16,360 nt of DNA from positions 1 to 16,360 of the forward strand of contig CAYTAP010000096.1 of assembly GCA_964435775.1 (NCBI GenBank), written 5' to 3'. Below the pieces are notes generated by a model that saw only the letters and a program-made list of their open reading frames with translations, was not told the origin of the DNA and did no database searches. The DNA comes from CAYTAP01 sp964435775. GTDB lineage: Bacteria; Planctomycetota; Phycisphaerae; Tepidisphaerales; Tepidisphaeraceae. Positions 14,101 to 16,360 of this stretch are shown one piece after another; position 1 is the stretch's first letter; each line of letters begins with the position of its first letter. Made by a program: the position numbers and the translations under genes.

Positions 14101-14748
14101 ATTTCTACAAATTTTCGGCACAACGAGCAGATCAGGATTTCACCGATTTTCCTGATCGATGAGCAAGAGAACAAGATTGGTTCCACGACCACCGCCGACG
14201 CACTTCGGCGGGCGCGGGAGCTGGGGTTGGATCTGGTTGAGGTTGCGCCCAATGCGCGGCCGCCGGTTTGCCGCATCATGGATTATGGCAAATGGCGCTA
14301 CCAGCAGCAGAAAAAAGATGACAAGGCGCGGGCATCCTCGCGGGCGGGGCAACTCAAAGAGTTGAAGCTGAAAACGGTGAAAATTGGCGACCATGATCTG
14401 ATGATCAAGATCAACCGTGCCCGCGGATTCCTGAAAGAAGGGAACAAGGTGCAGTTCACGCTGCAATTCCGAGGCCGGGAAATGGCCCACCAGGACCTCG
14501 GGCGGGCGCTGTTCAACAAGGTCAAGCAGGAACTGTTCCTTGTGAGCAAGGTGGAACGCGATGCGAGAATGGAAGGCCGGCGGATGACGCTGGTGCTTCA
14601 GCCGGACCACAAGAGTGCGCCGACGGACCCCGCAAAAGCCAAAAATACCGGCGGACGCCCCCCCGCGATGTCGGCCGGGTCGGGATTGAATATCCCCGCG
14701 CCCAAGACCGCGACCAACGCAGTGGCGACCGGCGAACCTGTGGCGTGA
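14101..14748 (+). CDS. infC: translation initiation factor IF-3, AUU start
   Basis: IF-3 binds the 30S subunit, prevents premature 50S joining and proofreads the start codon and initiator tRNA. The 215-aa product has the N domain (NEQIRISPIFLIDEQENKIG at 8-27, LDLVEVAPNARPPVCRIMDYGKW at 43-65), a charged linker (66-82) and the C domain (84-167). A Pro/Ala/Thr-rich tail (about 170-215) is not seen in the 180-aa E. coli protein. The conserved N domain begins upstream of any ATG/GTG/TTG. The frame is closed by TAG at 14086-14088, and the only sensible start is ATT 14101, with AGGAG (14087-14091) 9 bases before it. AUU starts are the known basis of infC autoregulation. rpmI and rplT do not follow. 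Identity is certain and the start nearly so. Confidence 0.95.
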   Translation: MSTNFRHNEQIRISPIFLIDEQENKIGSTTTADALRRARELGLDLVEVAPNARPPVCRIMDYGKWRYQQQKKDDKARASSRAGQLKELKLKTVKIGDHDLMIKINRARGFLKEGNKVQFTLQFRGREMAHQDLGRALFNKVKQELFLVSKVERDARMEGRRMTLVLQPDHKSAPTDPAKAKNTGGRPPAMSAGSGLNIPAPKTATNAVATGEPVA

Positions 14749-14769
14749 GCCCAACGGATGGCGCAGGCC

Positions 14770-14803
14770 GGGCGATGAATTCGCTGATCCATCCGCATCG
14801 CCC
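14770..14803 (+). terminator. hairpin after infC, possible transcription end
   Basis: GGGCGATG (14770-14777) pairs perfectly with CATCGCCC (14796-14803) around an 18-base loop, 21 bases after the infC stop. There is no T-run, so intrinsic termination is uncertain. Confidence 0.35.
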
Positions 14804-14860
14804 AGGGGGCCAAACCATCGGATCAACAAACCGAACCGCGAACAGGCTTCGTCACTCTTG

Positions 14861-14888
14861 TTGACAGATATTTGATCGTGACTAGAGT
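14861..14888 (+). promoter_or_regulatory. candidate sigma-70 promoter of tRNA-Asn
   Basis: A perfect -35 box TTGACA (14861-14866), a 16-base spacer, then TAGAGT (14883-14888), which matches 4 of 6 positions of the -10 consensus. It lies about 100 bases before the tRNA gene. It is one of the best promoter matches in the window. Confidence 0.5.
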
Positions 14889-14985
14889 GTTTTGGCCCGG
14901 CGAAGTCCGGGCATTTGAATCGGCATCGCCCGCGTTGGCATTCTTGAATTTGGTCAAGATTCCCACGTGGGACGTTGGACGAGAT

Positions 14986-15057
14986 TCGGCAGTAGCTCAA
15001 TGGTAGAGCAGTCGGCTGTTAACCGACTGGTTGTAGGTTCGAGTCCTACCTGCCGAG
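14986..15057 (+). tRNA. tRNA-Asn (anticodon GUU)
   Basis: A full cloverleaf can be drawn. The acceptor is TCGGCAG (14986-14992) with CTGCCGA (15050-15056) and discriminator G 15057. The D stem is GCTC/GAGC, and the anticodon stem is GTCGG/CCGAC with loop CTGTTAA, giving anticodon GTT (15018-15020). The variable loop is TGGTT and the T stem is GTAGG/CCTAC with loop TTCGAGT. CCA is not encoded (CTT follows). GUU reads both Asn codons. A probable integrated element begins directly downstream, and tRNA genes are common integration sites, although serine integrases use them less than tyrosine integrases do. Confidence 0.97.
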
Positions 15058-15462
15058 CTTTATCTTAGGTTGCGAAACGACGCGACCGACCAGTTAACGA
15101 GGAACCCCGCCGCCGAGAGGTCGCGGGGTTCTTTCGTTTCCGCCAACAATCGCAAGGGTTTACGTCGCGTCCGACCACGTCGTCGGACGGCGGGAGAGCG
15201 CCGGGGAACGCGGCGCGAGCGCCCCTCTCCCGGCCGGGGGCGATCCCGGGGCGAGAACTCTCTGACTCTCTCTCGCCAGACCCCCTCCCAGTTAACAATG
15301 CGGTTGCCAACCAACCCCGAAGGCAACCATTTCATAAAGGAATCCTGTCAATGAGGGATGTGGGGATCGGCGGCGTGCCGGTCTCCAGCGTCCAGTTGCC
15401 AGGCATCGCGCCGGTCGCCAAGCGAAGGTCGTTGCGGGCATCGCCTCTCACGGAGAGCGCCG
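15058..15462 (+). other. noncoding stretch at the element's left end
   Basis: These 405 bases have no convincing gene. They contain the terminator-like hairpin at 15101-15140, the inverted repeat CGTCCGAC (15168-15175) with GTCGGACG (15182-15189), a CGCCCC/GGGGCG stem around 15220-15242, a GGCGAGA/TCTCGCC inverted repeat around 15250-15277, and two copies of CAGTTAAC (15091-15098 and about 15289-15296). A frame from ATG 15351 has a good ribosome site but looks non-coding after about 40 codons. Confidence 0.5.
15101..15140 (+). terminator. intrinsic terminator downstream of tRNA-Asn
   Basis: GAACCCCGC (15102-15110) pairs perfectly with GCGGGGTTC (15123-15131), with one more G-T pair outside. 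TTTCGTTTC follows. This is a good Rho-independent terminator, 45 bases after the tRNA. Confidence 0.8.
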
Positions 15463-15684
15463 ATGGCCTTCGCCAACGATCCGACCGACCCCGCCAACAT
15501 GGCCCCGGAAGAACGCGTCGCCGAGGTCGCCGCCATCCTCGCCGAGGGCGTTCTGCGCCTGCGGCGGCGGGCCGCTGCCCCGGCGGTTCCGGGCGATGTT
15601 TCCCCCGCCAGGAATCCTCAGGAATCTGGGCAGAATGGCCTTGATGACTGCGCCAGAACAAGCCCTCATGGACACCGTGGTTAA
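15463..15684 (+). CDS. small helical protein upstream of the DUF2924 gene
   Basis: The frame encodes 73 residues. The core PEERVAEVAAILAEGVLRLRRR (15-36) is an amphipathic helix, followed by a Pro-rich polar tail with ESGQNGLDDCARTSPHGHRG. Small proteins of this kind, with an AxxILAxGxLRLR helix, often precede DUF2924-recombinase pairs in proteobacterial and planctomycete islands (recognised from memory, function unknown). I chose ATG 15463 because GGAG lies 7 bases upstream and upstream sequence in this frame has no family support. The stop is 34 bases before the DUF2924 start, so the two are likely one transcript. Confidence 0.6.
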   Translation: MAFANDPTDPANMAPEERVAEVAAILAEGVLRLRRRAAAPAVPGDVSPARNPQESGQNGLDDCARTSPHGHRG

Positions 15685-15718
15685 CGCCTGCCGAGAGGCA
15701 GAGAACAGGAGTTACACG

Positions 15719-16210
15719 ATGGTCCAGAACGTGAAAATCGAGGTCGCGGCGCTACGCCGGATGACGCCCGCCGAACTCCGGGACAAGTACCTGGAGGTCT
15801 TTGGCGAGCCAACCCGGACGGGCAATAAGGACTTCCTCTGCAAGCGGTTGGCCTGGCGGCTGCAATCGCTGGCCGAGGGCAGCCTGTCGGAGCGGGCGCG
15901 GCAGCGGGCAGCGGAACTCGCCCGTGACGCCGACATCCGCATGACGATGCCCCGGCCCCCGGCGGTCACACCCGGCGCGACGCCCCGCGCCCAGGCGGCA
16001 CCGGCCCCCAACGGCGAGCGCGTCCCGATTCCCGGAACAGTGCTGGCCCGCCAGTACCGTGGCCGACTGATCGAGGTAACGGTGCTGCCCAAGGGGTTTG
16101 AATGGGAAGGCCGGGTGTTCCGGTCGCTCAGCGCCGTGGCTCAGGCGGTGACGGGTTCCCATTGGAACGGGCATCTCTTCTTCGGGCTCAAGGACGGAGG
16201 CAAGCAATGA
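15719..16210 (+). CDS. DUF2924 domain-containing protein
   Basis: The 163-aa product has an N-terminal helical part (IEVAALRRMTPAELRDKYLEVFGEPTRTGNKDFLCKRLAWRLQ, 7-49), a Pro/Ala linker (about 77-100), and the C-terminal signature PGTVLARQYRGRLIEVTVLPKGFEWEGRVFRSLSAVAQAVTGSHWNGHLFFGL (105-157). These are the landmarks of DUF2924, an uncharacterised family found next to serine recombinases; a DNA-binding or recombination accessory role is inferred from context. I chose ATG 15719, which has AGGAG 7 bases upstream and gives the usual family length. The open frame extends 41 codons further to ATG 15596 but lacks such a site. The stop overlaps the next start (ATGA). Confidence 0.85.
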   Translation: MVQNVKIEVAALRRMTPAELRDKYLEVFGEPTRTGNKDFLCKRLAWRLQSLAEGSLSERARQRAAELARDADIRMTMPRPPAVTPGATPRAQAAPAPNGERVPIPGTVLARQYRGRLIEVTVLPKGFEWEGRVFRSLSAVAQAVTGSHWNGHLFFGLKDGGKQ

Positions 16211-16360
16211 GCAAGACCAACGGCAAAGCGACGGATGCGAAGCGGGTCGTCCGCTGCGCCATCTATACCCGCAAGTCCACCGAGGAGGGCCTCCAGCAGG
16301 AGTTCAACTCGCTGGACGCCCAGCGAGAGAGCGGCGAGGCGTACGTCGCCGCCCAAAAGC
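16207..16360 (+). CDS. serine recombinase (resolvase/invertase family), N-terminal part
   Basis: Only 51 codons are in the window; the gene runs off the right edge. VRCAIYTRKSTEEGLQQEFNSLDAQRESGEAYV (15-47) is the start of the serine recombinase catalytic domain. YTRKS holds the nucleophile Ser24, and SLDAQ matches the family's SxDxQ region. Family knowledge: the serine attacks DNA to form a 5' phosphoserine link during integration or resolution. The EEGLQQEFNSLDAQ wording is typical of large serine recombinases. ATG 16207 overlaps the DUF2924 stop by four bases, so translation is probably coupled. The size class cannot be confirmed from this part. Confidence 0.92.
   Translation, partial: MSKTNGKATDAKRVVRCAIYTRKSTEEGLQQEFNSLDAQRESGEAYVAAQK

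Larger units (their letters stand above)
15058..16360 (+). mobile_element. left part of a probable integrated element with serine recombinase
   Basis: From the tRNA-Asn 3' end to the window edge the content changes to an inverted-repeat-rich noncoding stretch followed by three tightly spaced genes: a small helical protein, a DUF2924 protein and a serine recombinase. DUF2924 plus a large serine recombinase is, from memory, a recurrent prophage/genomic-island module. The right end and attachment sites are outside the window, so the left boundary at the tRNA is an estimate. Confidence 0.5.

Noticed and set aside
13955..14155. 66-codon frame before infC
   Set aside because: It overlaps the start of infC in another frame, has no Shine-Dalgarno and no recognisable domain.
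14140..15000. Minus-strand open frame of 286 codons
   Set aside because: It covers infC and the intergenic region on the opposite strand and its product has no domain. infC is certain on the plus strand.
15351..15644. 97-codon frame with a good ribosome site (AAAGGA before ATG 15351)
   Set aside because: After about 40 codons it becomes an Arg/Pro/Gly-rich shadow of the 73-aa gene in another frame. Only the start site looks real, so at most it is a short leader or remnant.
15596..15718. 41-codon N-terminal extension of the DUF2924 protein
   Set aside because: No ribosome site precedes ATG 15596, and the extension overlaps the 73-aa gene. ATG 15719 has a strong site and gives the family length.

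Overview
The window looks like a chromosomal segment of a GC-rich Planctomycetota bacterium, most likely a Phycisphaerae-like lineage. This is inferred from gene style, not from a database match. The signs are a type II prepilin-like protein with the FTLVELLVVIGIIGMLIALLLPAL stretch and a modified H-X9-DG tail, a secreted beta-helix protein, a short Aat, and many GC-rich palindromic intergenic repeats.

Positions 128-8748 are entirely on the minus strand. In transcription order they hold anmK and murQ (peptidoglycan amino-sugar recycling), a membrane protein whose start overlaps the murQ stop, and a zeta-crystallin-type quinone oxidoreductase. Next come a prepilin-like protein, a membrane-anchored hypothetical protein, aat (N-end-rule aminoacyl transferase) and a large membrane-anchored SurA/PpiD-like protein. 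Several gaps in this stretch carry palindromic repeats.

From 8749 onward everything is on the plus strand. The anmK/ilvB divergent region contains a 20-codon reading frame in which 10 residues are Leu, Val or Ile. It is followed by two inverted repeats, the layout of an ilv-type attenuator. It leads into an acetolactate synthase large subunit that has no small subunit beside it. A glycine-rich RRM RNA-binding protein follows, with a structured 5' leader and a clear intrinsic terminator. A small helical hypothetical protein comes next, bracketed by two related inverted-repeat elements in opposite orientation, and then a secreted beta-helix protein.

The infC gene for IF-3 then follows. It has no ATG/GTG/TTG in a usable position, but has an AUU start at 14101 behind a good Shine-Dalgarno sequence, as in the classical autoregulated infC. 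rpmI and rplT do not follow it. Instead there is a tRNA-Asn(GUU) gene with its own promoter-like sequence. The right end (about 15058-16360) is the start of a probable integrated element: an inverted-repeat-rich noncoding stretch, a 73-aa helical protein, a DUF2924 protein, and the N terminus of a serine recombinase cut by the window edge.

The strongest candidates for undescribed biology are the putative ilv leader/attenuator, the AUU-started infC in a rearranged neighbourhood, and the paired inverted-repeat elements around 11813-12236.
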